A stretch of DNA of 64,000 nucleotides from Clostridium sp. CF012 (GTDB lineage Bacteria > Bacillota > Clostridia > Clostridiales > Clostridiaceae). A model generated the notes under the pieces. The model worked only from the letters and a program-made list of their open reading frames with translations, searched no databases and was not told the origin of the DNA. The first letter of the stretch is position 1. Each line of letters opens with the position of its first letter. Position numbers and translations under genes: made by a program. This document shows, piece by piece, positions 1 to 8,347 of this stretch. The stretch covers positions 1 through 64,000 of the forward strand of contig NZ_JAHLEF010000017.1 in assembly GCF_018861755.1 (NCBI RefSeq), written 5' to 3'.

Positions 1-17
1 TAACTATTCCTCCTCAC
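1..17 (-). promoter_or_regulatory. Ribosome binding site of a gene starting off the left edge
   Basis: Read on the minus strand, positions 17 to 8 give GTGAGGAGGA, a strong Shine-Dalgarno sequence pointing out of the window. The start codon must lie just left of position 1, so only the leader of this gene is visible. Nothing can be said about its product. Confidence 0.6.
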
Positions 18-69
18 TTAATTATTAGATATTATTTCCACAAATACCATTAGTTAATACAAAAAAAAT

Positions 70-107
70 AATGTAGCTAGATTTGTTTACACAAATCTAG
101 CTACATT
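70..107 (-). terminator. Rho-independent terminator after hemerythrin gene
   Basis: A perfect 17-bp stem with a 4-nt loop. Read on the minus strand it is followed by a run of eight T (positions 68-61), so it best serves the hemerythrin gene about 100 bp upstream. The A-rich and T-rich flanks might also allow weak termination in the other direction. Confidence 0.85.
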
Positions 108-211
108 CCCTCTTAACATAGAAAAAGAGAGTAGAAGGAAATTTATCCGATGCTCTCTCTTTGTTCTAGTTGCCTCTACTTGCTTTAGAATATTCAAAAT
201 TCTTAAAATAT

Positions 212-604
212 TTACTTTTCTACTATTAATAAATCTTTCTCAATAATGTGCTCTGATAACCATTTAGCTAGGAATGATAAAATACCCATTATAGCTTCAT
301 CATGGTCTTCATCTATTTTAGAAAGATCCAATTCACTTATTTTTTTAATAAATTCAGCATGCTCTATCTTTTGAGTAAACAGTCTTTTGTAATTTATGCT
401 TTCCATATAATCCTCTTCATCTTTGAAGTGAGTAGCTGCATATTGAGAAAGTTCCTGTATTACTTCTATAATTTTGTTATATTTGTCGACTATGTAACTA
501 TCTTTTAATAGATTATAAGCATTTTCTCCTAATTCAAATAACCTTGTATGCTGTTCGTCTATAAGTGCAACCCCTAATTTATACTCTTCTTTCATTTCAA
601 ACAT
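212..604 (-). CDS. Bacteriohemerythrin
   Basis: A 130-residue single-domain hemerythrin, the usual length for the bacterial family, which binds O2 reversibly at a di-iron centre in a four-helix bundle. Expected ligands are visible: His19 in DEQH, His59 and Glu63 in HFKDEE, His82 in IEHAEF, His119 and Asp124 in SEHIIEKD. The ligand four residues before His82 is Gln78 (TQKIEH) instead of the usual His, so the iron site has one non-canonical position. The start follows AGGAAGGCAGG. The gene is alone, with a terminator downstream. In anaerobes such proteins are thought to sense or scavenge oxygen; that role is inference here. Confidence 0.9.
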   Translation of the reverse strand: MFEMKEEYKLGVALIDEQHTRLFELGENAYNLLKDSYIVDKYNKIIEVIQELSQYAATHFKDEEDYMESINYKRLFTQKIEHAEFIKKISELDLSKIDEDHDEAIMGILSFLAKWLSEHIIEKDLLIVEK

Positions 605-903
605 AATATACCTGCCTTCCTTTTATTTATTATAATTTAATTAAGTATACAAACAATTACCGTGAGTATTTACTTTGCAGAAAATGAATAGTTTTTAACT
701 TTCCAAATCTCAACTTAACCAGTAAGTATCTCTAGTTATAAGATATTCATGAAATACTATAATGACTTATATTGTAACATTTTAACTGCTTATCTGCGCT
801 ATTTTCCATTAGCAATTTCTATTATAATTCTACATAAAATAGTCAATCAATGTGATTTCTTCCCAATTAATTGAACATATCTGCATCTTATTAAATTTCA
901 CAT
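605..903. other. Gene-free stretch
   Basis: About 300 bp of AT-rich sequence between the hemerythrin start and the decayed nagA. I see no ORF with a ribosome binding site, no strong hairpin and no repeat. The hemerythrin promoter must lie at its left end, but no convincing -35/-10 pair stands out. Confidence 0.5.
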
Positions 904-1680
904 TCAAACCGATCCCCAGATTAATTTCCCTTCACTCATAGTCCAAATAACATTATACTGGTTATCAATCAATACACAGTCTGCATCATATCCTTCTTTT
1001 AATTTACCTTTACTCGTTAAGCCAATCACGTTAGCTGGTGTTTCAGAAGCCATTGTAATAGCATCCTTTAAAGAAATACCATCTTTAACTGTGAATTCAA
1101 GTGCTCTATTCATAGTAATTGTACTAGATGCTAGTGTACCATCTTTTAGTCTGGCAATTCCTTTTTCAACAGTGACATTATGACCTCCGAAAATATAGTC
1201 CCCATCTCCAGCTCCCATAGCTTGAAGAGCATCAGTGACTAAAACCAGCTTATCTGGTCCTTTAATTTTATGCAATAATCTAACAATTGCTGGATGCAAG
1301 TGAACATTGTCTACAATTGCTTGAATGCTTACCTTTTCCTCTTCCATAGCAGCCACAACAATACCTGGATTACGATGATGAATTGGGGACATTGCATTAA
1401 AGCAGTGTGTAATATGGCTTGCTCCACACGCAAATGCATCTTTGGCCTGTTCATAAGTAGCATCCGAGTTGGCAATAGAAACAATAACATTCCGCTCTTT
1501 TAAATACGAAATTAGTTCAATAGCACCGGGAAGTTCCGGAGCAATAGTGACCATTTTTATTAATGTTCCCGCTTCTTGAAATATTCTATCAACCTCATTA
1601 AAATTAGGGCTACGTAGAAATTTTTCATTCTGCATACCTTTATATTTAGGATTTAAATATGGACCTTCTATATGGCTCAA
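904..1680 (-). pseudogene. nagA: N-acetylglucosamine-6-phosphate deacetylase, 5'-truncated
   Basis: The 258-residue frame matches the C-terminal two thirds of NagA, which removes acetate from GlcNAc-6-phosphate; family members are about 380 residues. Retained motifs are HIEGPYLN at the start (a metal Glu), THCFNAMSPIHHR, DNVHLHP and VTDALQA. The N-terminal region and the first part of the barrel are missing. Just upstream, in another frame, there is a short stretch reading NTMTSVM that resembles the TTMTS motif normally found there and is then stopped, so the 5' part seems deleted and frameshifted. The only available start is a TTG without a good ribosome binding site. No other nag gene is nearby. 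I call it a decaying gene, not a working enzyme. Confidence 0.75.
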
Positions 1681-1790
1681 AATGGCATTACAGATGTCAT
1701 GGTGTTATATAATACCATAAATTTTGCAAAGGAAACAACCTTAATAAAATTGAATAGATAAAATAATATACCTCATTTTCTAGTTCACTA

Positions 1791-4676
1791 TTAGCACTTA
1801 CTCTTATCCTCAACACCACCATACTTTTTAAGCATTTTCGTCACCTGTTCAAAATCAATAGGCTTGCCCAAATATGCATCCATTCCTTTTTCGATGCACT
1901 TTTCTGCATCACCTTTCATAGCGTAGGCAGTCATAGCTACAATGATAGTATGTTTTCTATCCCCCTCTGCCTCACGAATCTGTCTTGTTGCTTCATAACC
2001 ATCCATCACTGGCATTTGGCAGTCCATAAAAATGATATCATAGTTGCTATTAAAGCATGCCTTGACAGCTTCTTCGCCATTTATGGCGATATCACAACAG
2101 AACCCTTTCATTTTTAGTAACTTGATAAATAAAATCCTGTTAACCTTATTATCTTCAACCAGTAATATTTTTAACTTGCTATTATAAATAATTTCCTTTT
2201 TGCCTTCCATAATTGAATACTTCGCTGGTATCTTAACTTGCTTGTCTTCACTTTTATTGAGAGTTATAGTGAAAGTAACAGTAGTTCCTATTTTCTTTTC
2301 ACTTACAAGATTTATTTTTCCATCCATCATTTCCACAATACTCTTACATATTGCAAGGCCTAGTCCAGTCCCACCATATTTTCTTGTAGAAGATGAATCC
2401 GCTTGTATAAATGGTGTAAAAAGCTTATTAATTTCTTGCTCAGTCATTCCGATACCCGTGTCCTTTACAGTGAATAATACTTCTATAATCTCATCAGTTT
2501 CCTTGTTTAAGAAGGCTTCAATAAACACTTCACCATTATCCGTAAATTTTACTGCATTACTTACCAGATTACTAATGACCTGTCTTATCTTTGTGGGATC
2601 CCCTACTACAAACTGAGGAATGTCTGGCCTGATAAGTATATTAAGTTTAAGACCTTTTTCCTCTGCTCTGGTATTGAAAAAAATTACAGCCTTTTCTATA
2701 GTTGAATATATATCAAATGAAATATGCTCAAGTTCTAGTTTGCCTGCTTCAATTTTTGAGATGTCAAGAATATCATTGACAACCGTAAGCAAACTATCTG
2801 TGGATGTTTTCATAATATCTATAAATTCCAGCTGTTCACTATTTAGCTCTGTATTCTCAAGCAGCTGTAAAAATCCTACAATTCCATTCATTGGAGTTCT
2901 GATTTCATGACTCATATTGGCAAGAAATAGGCTCTTTGCTATATTTGCAGCTTCTGCTTCTTGTTTTGCTTTTATTATTTCATTTTGTTCTAGTTTTCGC
3001 TGGGTGATGTCAGTAAAGGTTACTACTGCACCAATAACTTTCCCGTCATAATACTGAGGATAGGAGAAATATTGTACGGGGAAACAGGTACCATCAGCCC
3101 GCCAGAATACATCGTCCTCCACATGGGTGCGTTCACCTTTAACGATTGCGTTTAAAACTTTACATCCCTCCATTGGGAAGTTTGTTCCATCTGAACGCTT
3201 ATAATGAATCTGCCAATGCATGCTTTTTCCCATTATCTCCTCTTGATGTTTGTATCCAAGCATGCGGAGACAGCTGGTGTTGCAGAAGGTAGCATTTCCT
3301 TTCAAATCCAAACCATATATTCCTTCGGCAGTAGAGTCTAGAAGAAGTCGTATATTTCCCTCGCTCTCCTTTAGTGCACCGTTTGCTTTCTCAAGTTCTA
3401 CCGTTCTCTCTTTTACTTTCTCCTCAAGATTATTGATGAGTATATATAATTGCTCTGCCATTTTGTTGAATGCCTTTGATAATTTTCCAGTCTCGTCATT
3501 TCTGAAAACCTTCGCTCTCTGTAAGAGGTCTCCCTTTGAAAATTTTTCTGTAGTATTTATCAAATTATAGGTGGGTTTTAGAATTATCTCTGTGATCTTC
3601 ATATATATTAGTATGGATATAATAAGTGCAATAATTGAGAATACTATTGAAATACGAATACTTTTTATCATATCTACTGTAAACTGACTTTCAGGAATAC
3701 CTGTTATAATCAGCCAATCTAAGCCTTCCTTTTTATAATCCGTTAGATTTATATGTAGCCTATCATTTTTAGTTTTTACTGTAAAACTACTATTTGAATT
3801 GTTTTTGTAATTTTGATATGCCTCTATTATAGATCTATTGTCAATCTCTTCAACTTTTATTCTCTCTACTTTGCCATCTGCAAGAATTTTGAAATTAGGC
3901 ATATCAAGTGAATTTGCAACAAGTTCCCCTGTATTTTTTTCCACAATATAAGAAATGGCACTCTTGTCTTTTATAATTTCTTTCAAATAAACATTTATTT
4001 TTGAAAGAATAATATGTGTCCCGAGTACTCCTTGAAGTACACCGTCTTTATTATAAATTGGATAAGCAGCTGAAATTGTCAAATCATTCATAAAAAAATG
4101 TTTATATGCTGGAGAAAATACCGGTTTTTGTTTTTCTTTCGCGATTTTATACCAATCTCTTGTACGGGGGTCGAATTTCCCTGCATCCACCGAAAATTTT
4201 CCTGCGGTCAAATCATTATTTATAGCATAGTACCAGGAATTCCCTTTAGTTTCAGCATCATTTTTCATCATCTCAAGTTCATTTTTTTCGTTCCTACGGG
4301 CACCATAATATTCACCATTTTCGGTGCCGTAACTGAAACTATATACTTCCTGGTTATTTGATTTAAGAACTCCTACAAAAAATTTTTCACTCTCAACCTT
4401 ATTGTAAATATCCACGATTTTATTTTCCATTAAATTATGATTTGATTTATTTATCAGCAAAGGAACATTAATGAATGTTTCTATTTTATTTGAAATCTCT
4501 TTACTTGTATCATTCACCATTTCACTAATAATATTATTTGTAGATGCTCTCCAATTTGAAAACAGTGTAAAACATATTATAAAAATCGTAGTTGCCATAA
4601 GCATAATAAATGAACTAATAATTATGGTCCTTATTGAAATACTTCTTCTATCCATTTTTACCTCCGATATGCTCAT
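1791..4676 (-). CDS. Hybrid sensor histidine kinase (Cache-HAMP-PAS-HisKA-HATPase-REC)
   Basis: A 961-residue membrane sensor kinase. Transmembrane helices lie at about 18-40 and 341-360 and flank an extracytoplasmic dCache-like ligand domain with the motif RDWYKIAKE. A HAMP linker (about 360-415), a PAS domain (about 440-560) and HisKA with phospho-acceptor His590 (MSHEIRTP) follow. The HATPase has N box NLVSNAVKF, DTGIGM and GGTGLGL. A C-terminal receiver has Asp885 (FMDCQMPVMDG) and Lys in LGKPID. All catalytic motifs are present. No response regulator or phosphotransfer protein is adjacent in the same operon, although a diguanylate cyclase follows upstream on the same strand. The ligand is unknown; Cache domains usually bind small metabolites. 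Confidence 0.92.
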   Translation of the reverse strand: MSISEVKMDRRSISIRTIIISSFIMLMATTIFIICFTLFSNWRASTNNIISEMVNDTSKEISNKIETFINVPLLINKSNHNLMENKIVDIYNKVESEKFFVGVLKSNNQEVYSFSYGTENGEYYGARRNEKNELEMMKNDAETKGNSWYYAINNDLTAGKFSVDAGKFDPRTRDWYKIAKEKQKPVFSPAYKHFFMNDLTISAAYPIYNKDGVLQGVLGTHIILSKINVYLKEIIKDKSAISYIVEKNTGELVANSLDMPNFKILADGKVERIKVEEIDNRSIIEAYQNYKNNSNSSFTVKTKNDRLHINLTDYKKEGLDWLIITGIPESQFTVDMIKSIRISIVFSIIALIISILIYMKITEIILKPTYNLINTTEKFSKGDLLQRAKVFRNDETGKLSKAFNKMAEQLYILINNLEEKVKERTVELEKANGALKESEGNIRLLLDSTAEGIYGLDLKGNATFCNTSCLRMLGYKHQEEIMGKSMHWQIHYKRSDGTNFPMEGCKVLNAIVKGERTHVEDDVFWRADGTCFPVQYFSYPQYYDGKVIGAVVTFTDITQRKLEQNEIIKAKQEAEAANIAKSLFLANMSHEIRTPMNGIVGFLQLLENTELNSEQLEFIDIMKTSTDSLLTVVNDILDISKIEAGKLELEHISFDIYSTIEKAVIFFNTRAEEKGLKLNILIRPDIPQFVVGDPTKIRQVISNLVSNAVKFTDNGEVFIEAFLNKETDEIIEVLFTVKDTGIGMTEQEINKLFTPFIQADSSSTRKYGGTGLGLAICKSIVEMMDGKINLVSEKKIGTTVTFTITLNKSEDKQVKIPAKYSIMEGKKEIIYNSKLKILLVEDNKVNRILFIKLLKMKGFCCDIAINGEEAVKACFNSNYDIIFMDCQMPVMDGYEATRQIREAEGDRKHTIIVAMTAYAMKGDAEKCIEKGMDAYLGKPIDFEQVTKMLKKYGGVEDKSKC

Positions 4677-4735
4677 GAACTTAAATTTTGTCTTTTTTCA
4701 AAAAAACAAAATAATATATTGAAATTCATTATATT

Positions 4736-5785
4736 CTAAACTACTCTATAACTGCCACCTGCTTTGGCTTGATATATTTTTTTGTCAGCAAGCTCAATTA
4801 TTTCGTCAACATTTAGACATTCATTCTCATTACAAACTGTATGAACTCCGAAGCTACATGTCAACTGAATTCGTTCATTCCCAATATTAAATTTCTTTTT
4901 CATAACACTCTTTCTAATCCTTTCTGCAAGAGCTGTTGCAGAATCACTATCGGTATTAGAAAGGCATATCATGAATTCTTCACCCCCATATCTTGCTAGC
5001 CAGTCTTTACTGATACTGATGTGTCTCTTTAACTCTTTAGCAAATTCTAGTAATACTTGGCCCCCTATAATATATCCATATTTATCATTAAGCGTTTTAA
5101 AGAAATCCAAATCCACAAATATAACTGATAGCGACTCATTCCTTAATGAAGAGTTTAATAAATCCACAGGTAGCTTTTCATTTATATATCGCCTATTATA
5201 TAAATCTGTCAATTCATCCTTCACTTCTGCCTGATTCATATGTTCAATTGTAGATAACATCTTCACCTCATGTCCAAGTTTTCCATCTCTCAGATACAAG
5301 CTATCAGTAACATCTTTAAACAATTCTATAACAATTTTTTTCTCTTGAATTGATATAGGAATTGCTATTACCATGTAAATCTCATTACCATTATGCTCCA
5401 TTTTAAAAATAGTATCATCCTCATTGTATGCCCTTATAGAGACACAGTTTTCACAAATAATTTCCTTTTTCCAGAACTCATGACAAATGACATCAGTTTC
5501 ACATAATTGACTTTCATTCAGCTCAAGAGCTTTTTTTCTCACTGGATCAACAATTCTCATAGACTGATATATTTTTTCAAATAGTTGAAGTTTATCTATA
5601 ATAATATCAAATTCGTTGATATGTTCATCCCCCATGATAATTGAAACAAAATTACTTCTTTTTATGGACTGCAATATTAACAAATCCATTTCCTGGCTTT
5701 TATTTAATAGATCCATATCATCGTGAGGTTCTAAAACTATCAAATTATTAATAGTCTCCCTTAATAACTCCATTTTTTTATTCAT
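4736..5785 (-). CDS. GGDEF diguanylate cyclase with N-terminal sensory region
   Basis: Predicted to make cyclic di-GMP from GTP. The GGDEF domain fills the last 160 residues, with the signature RYGGEEF at about residue 267. The inhibitory I-site that normally sits just before (RxxD) reads ISKD, so product inhibition is probably lost. The N-terminal half is soluble, with a Cys-bearing segment CHEFWKKEIICENC that could bind a metal or sense redox; no membrane segment is seen. I place the start at the ATG of MNKKMELL because the AGGGGGG box is correctly spaced for it; an in-frame ATG lies 24 bp upstream. Cyclic di-GMP often controls type IV pili, which are encoded in this window. Confidence 0.88.
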   Translation of the reverse strand: MNKKMELLRETINNLIVLEPHDDMDLLNKSQEMDLLILQSIKRSNFVSIIMGDEHINEFDIIIDKLQLFEKIYQSMRIVDPVRKKALELNESQLCETDVICHEFWKKEIICENCVSIRAYNEDDTIFKMEHNGNEIYMVIAIPISIQEKKIVIELFKDVTDSLYLRDGKLGHEVKMLSTIEHMNQAEVKDELTDLYNRRYINEKLPVDLLNSSLRNESLSVIFVDLDFFKTLNDKYGYIIGGQVLLEFAKELKRHISISKDWLARYGGEEFMICLSNTDSDSATALAERIRKSVMKKKFNIGNERIQLTCSFGVHTVCNENECLNVDEIIELADKKIYQAKAGGSYRVV

Positions 5786-5880
5786 TAGCATTCCCCCCCT
5801 AATATACACATACCCTTATATTTATAAATTCGCTATAATAATAGTTTATCAACCATTTCTGACAGAATTATGACAAAAAA

Positions 5881-5939
5881 AAAGAGCCAATATCCAATAA
5901 ACCCTGGTTAGAACTAGGTTTTAGAGGCTTAATGGTTTT
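5881..5939. terminator. Probable bidirectional terminator
   Basis: An imperfect hairpin with base stem AGCC/GGCT and an inner AAACC/GGTTT stem. On the minus strand it runs into a long T tract (from 5880 downward), fitting the end of the response regulator transcript. A shorter T run follows on the plus strand. Confidence 0.55.
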
Positions 5940-6033
5940 TTTGACTTATTTGAAAATTCATTCAACAAGAATCGACTTATATCTTGTTTTGTATAGAAAC
6001 TTTTAACTTGGTCTTAGTACTAACTGTCGTACT

Positions 6034-7161
6034 CTATTCGAGAGATTTTCTAAGTTCGGCATACAGCTTGGCTGTATTACTTGCTGGGGTTACTTCCAAC
6101 TCTCTTTGGAGTACTTTTGTATATCTATTATACTGTTTAATCAGTGATATTCTGTCCCTTTTAGCAGCATAAACCCGCATTAGGAGACAGTTTACTTCTT
6201 CATCGAGTTCATTTCTTATTGCCATCTTTTTAAAAATTTGTAGTGATATAGTAAGACTGTTATTTTTCAAGAGGTAGTTTCCTAGTTTTTTTACAAAGTC
6301 CCAATGTACTTCGGAGAGTCTTTCTTTCTCAGGTAAAGACCAGTGGTAATCTTTATCTCCAAAAAGTTGACCTCCAAAAAGCTTTTCTGTTTTTATTGCA
6401 TCTTCAAGGTTGGATTCATTAATAATGCATAAAGCATTGACTCGGTTGTCGAAGTCTATGAAATCAATATAGATATCTTTGATATCTATCCTATAACTTT
6501 CATTGACAGAAATGACTGCTGCTTTCATTTCATGGTGCAGCAAAGCCTTTCTTAATTTATAAATAGTAGTATTCAGATAGGTTTCCGCATTATGCGGAGA
6601 CATTTCCCCGAAAACATCCTCCATGACTCTCCATTTAGATACAAATTCCCCTTTATTTAAAAGCAGATAGGCTAATAATTCTAAGCTTTTAGAAGAAGTC
6701 AACTTCACACTCCCACCATCCACACCTCTAATATCTAGGCCTCCCAAACAATAAACTGATAGCTTGACTGATGCACCTCCATAACTATATGGTAGCGGAA
6801 AAATGAGTCTTTCTTTAATCCTTTTTATCGTATGTTCCAACCTTTCCTGGGAAACTGGCTTTACAATATAGTCAACGGCATGTACATCAAAGGCCTCCAG
6901 TGCATATTCCTTGTGGGAAGTTAAAAATACAATATCAATTCTCTCGAACTCTGACACAATTCTTCTGGCAAGATCTAATCCGCTCTCCTCCGGCATTTTG
7001 ATATCTATAAAGGCGATATCCACCCTGTTTTCTTTTATGAATTTATAAGCTTGCGCAGAACTCTGAAAAGCTCCCGCGATCTCAATTTCTGGGACTTTTG
7101 AAATCATTTTCTTCATTATAAGCAACATTGATTTTTCATCATCTATTAAAATTACTTTCAT
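6034..7161 (-). CDS. Response regulator with winged-helix and BTAD domains
   Basis: A 375-residue regulator. The receiver domain (1-120) has Asp53 (FIDIKMPEESG) as phospho-acceptor and Lys in DYIVKPVS. A winged-helix DNA-binding region (about 130-230, with LTSSKSLELLAYLLL) and a C-terminal BTAD region (about 240-370) follow, as in SARP-like activators. It lies 45 bp downstream of a sensor kinase on the same strand and is very likely its partner. The gene starts at ATG with weak spacing to a preceding purine stretch. Target genes are unknown. It is followed by a T-rich terminator. Confidence 0.88.
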   Translation of the reverse strand: MKVILIDDEKSMLLIMKKMISKVPEIEIAGAFQSSAQAYKFIKENRVDIAFIDIKMPEESGLDLARRIVSEFERIDIVFLTSHKEYALEAFDVHAVDYIVKPVSQERLEHTIKRIKERLIFPLPYSYGGASVKLSVYCLGGLDIRGVDGGSVKLTSSKSLELLAYLLLNKGEFVSKWRVMEDVFGEMSPHNAETYLNTTIYKLRKALLHHEMKAAVISVNESYRIDIKDIYIDFIDFDNRVNALCIINESNLEDAIKTEKLFGGQLFGDKDYHWSLPEKERLSEVHWDFVKKLGNYLLKNNSLTISLQIFKKMAIRNELDEEVNCLLMRVYAAKRDRISLIKQYNRYTKVLQRELEVTPASNTAKLYAELRKSLE

Positions 7162-7206
7162 TTTATCACCCCATAGTACAATTTATTCACTGATTAGACC
7201 CTATTA

Positions 7207-8181
7207 TTATATACTGTTCACTTCATGCTCTGATGATAAAGAGAAATAGAAGGTACTGTCTTCCTCAATGATGATGTCCATCCATCTCTGGTTTTCCCTG
7301 CACTGTACAAATTCCTTTAAAATTAGAATGCCCTGTCTTGTTCCTTTCTTTAACACTGTAGGTGCAGTGAACCCTATATGCGCTTCACTAAAGAGTGTTT
7401 TAGCCTTATCAAGGTCAATACTTATGCCGGTATCTCTGATCGTAACAATGACCTTTTGTCCTATTTGATGAGTCTTAATGGAAATCAATCCTCCACTGCT
7501 AGCGATCTTTACCGCATTGTTCACAAGGTTCCAAAGTACCATCCCCAATATTTCCTTGTCTAAAAAGATGGTAACAACATCCTCAATATTATTCATAATT
7601 CTTATACCTTTAGTCAAATCATTTTCACTAAGTGCATTTATAGTTTCCTCAGCAATCTTAATAATATCTCTATAAACTAATCCGTCCTTTTGATAATTTA
7701 ACCACTCCAGCTGGTTTTCCACCATGAAGAAGGTACTTTTGACCTGTTTTCTTACCTCATATATAATTTCTATATTGTCACTACTGTAATCATCCTCCAG
7801 TACTTCCATCATACTTACCATTGCTGCCATAGGACTCCGCATATCATGAGTAACATCTCTGAACAGCTTGTCCTTTAATTTATTTAGTTCTGTAAGTTGC
7901 TTAGTAGTACATATTAACTCTTCCTTCAGAATTTCATTTTCGTTTAAGGTCTTATTCATTTTTTTATTAGCTTTCAAGCTTCTTACAAGCAAAAAAATAA
8001 CTACAAATTGAAACATGACAAAGATAGCGAATATTATATAAATCATAACCGAACTGTGTTCATTAATCAATTGATAAAAGATAGAGTTTTCAGTTTCAGC
8101 ATTGACTGTGCACCACAATATGTATATAAGTATTCCTATTAATAGCGTTTTCATTGCACGATTCATATCATTATCACCCAT
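7207..8181 (-). CDS. Membrane sensor histidine kinase
   Basis: A 324-residue kinase with two transmembrane helices (about 11-27 and 46-66) and almost no extracytoplasmic loop, so it probably senses within the membrane or from inside. HisKA carries His112 in THDMRSP. The ATPase domain has N box NLVNNAVK and a G1 box DTGISID, but the G2 box is degenerate: KKGTRQGILILKEF stands where GTGLGLxI is expected. It may be weakly active or regulated differently. Its start follows AGGGGGC at good spacing. Paired with the BTAD-type response regulator immediately downstream. Confidence 0.85.
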   Translation of the reverse strand: MGDNDMNRAMKTLLIGILIYILWCTVNAETENSIFYQLINEHSSVMIYIIFAIFVMFQFVVIFLLVRSLKANKKMNKTLNENEILKEELICTTKQLTELNKLKDKLFRDVTHDMRSPMAAMVSMMEVLEDDYSSDNIEIIYEVRKQVKSTFFMVENQLEWLNYQKDGLVYRDIIKIAEETINALSENDLTKGIRIMNNIEDVVTIFLDKEILGMVLWNLVNNAVKIASSGGLISIKTHQIGQKVIVTIRDTGISIDLDKAKTLFSEAHIGFTAPTVLKKGTRQGILILKEFVQCRENQRWMDIIIEEDSTFYFSLSSEHEVNSI

Positions 8182-8221
8182 TTGTATGCCCCCTTATAAT
8201 TAAAAAAAGATTGTCGAAGCT

Positions 8222-8285
8222 GACATAATGATTCCCCCAATCATAGTTTTATTATCCTACGATTGGGGGTCACTTTTCTTATGTC
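8222..8285. terminator. Long two-part hairpin between operons
   Basis: An inner stem (CCCCCAATC with GATTGGGGG, extended by TAG/CTA) sits inside an outer stem GACATAA/TTATGTC. It lies after the stop of the amidohydrolase, at the end of the large operon, and before the sensor kinase start. No T tract follows on the minus strand, so it may be a transcript-end stabiliser or a miniature repeat instead of a classic terminator. Confidence 0.5.
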
Positions 8286-8347
8286 CATTTTTATTTATTT
8301 AGTTCACTAGTCACGTAAGTGACCCTTAAAACTTAAATACTATATTA

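Noticed and set aside
2200-2616. Plus-strand open frame inside the hybrid kinase
   Set aside because: Antisense shadow of the HATPase domain, no known motif.
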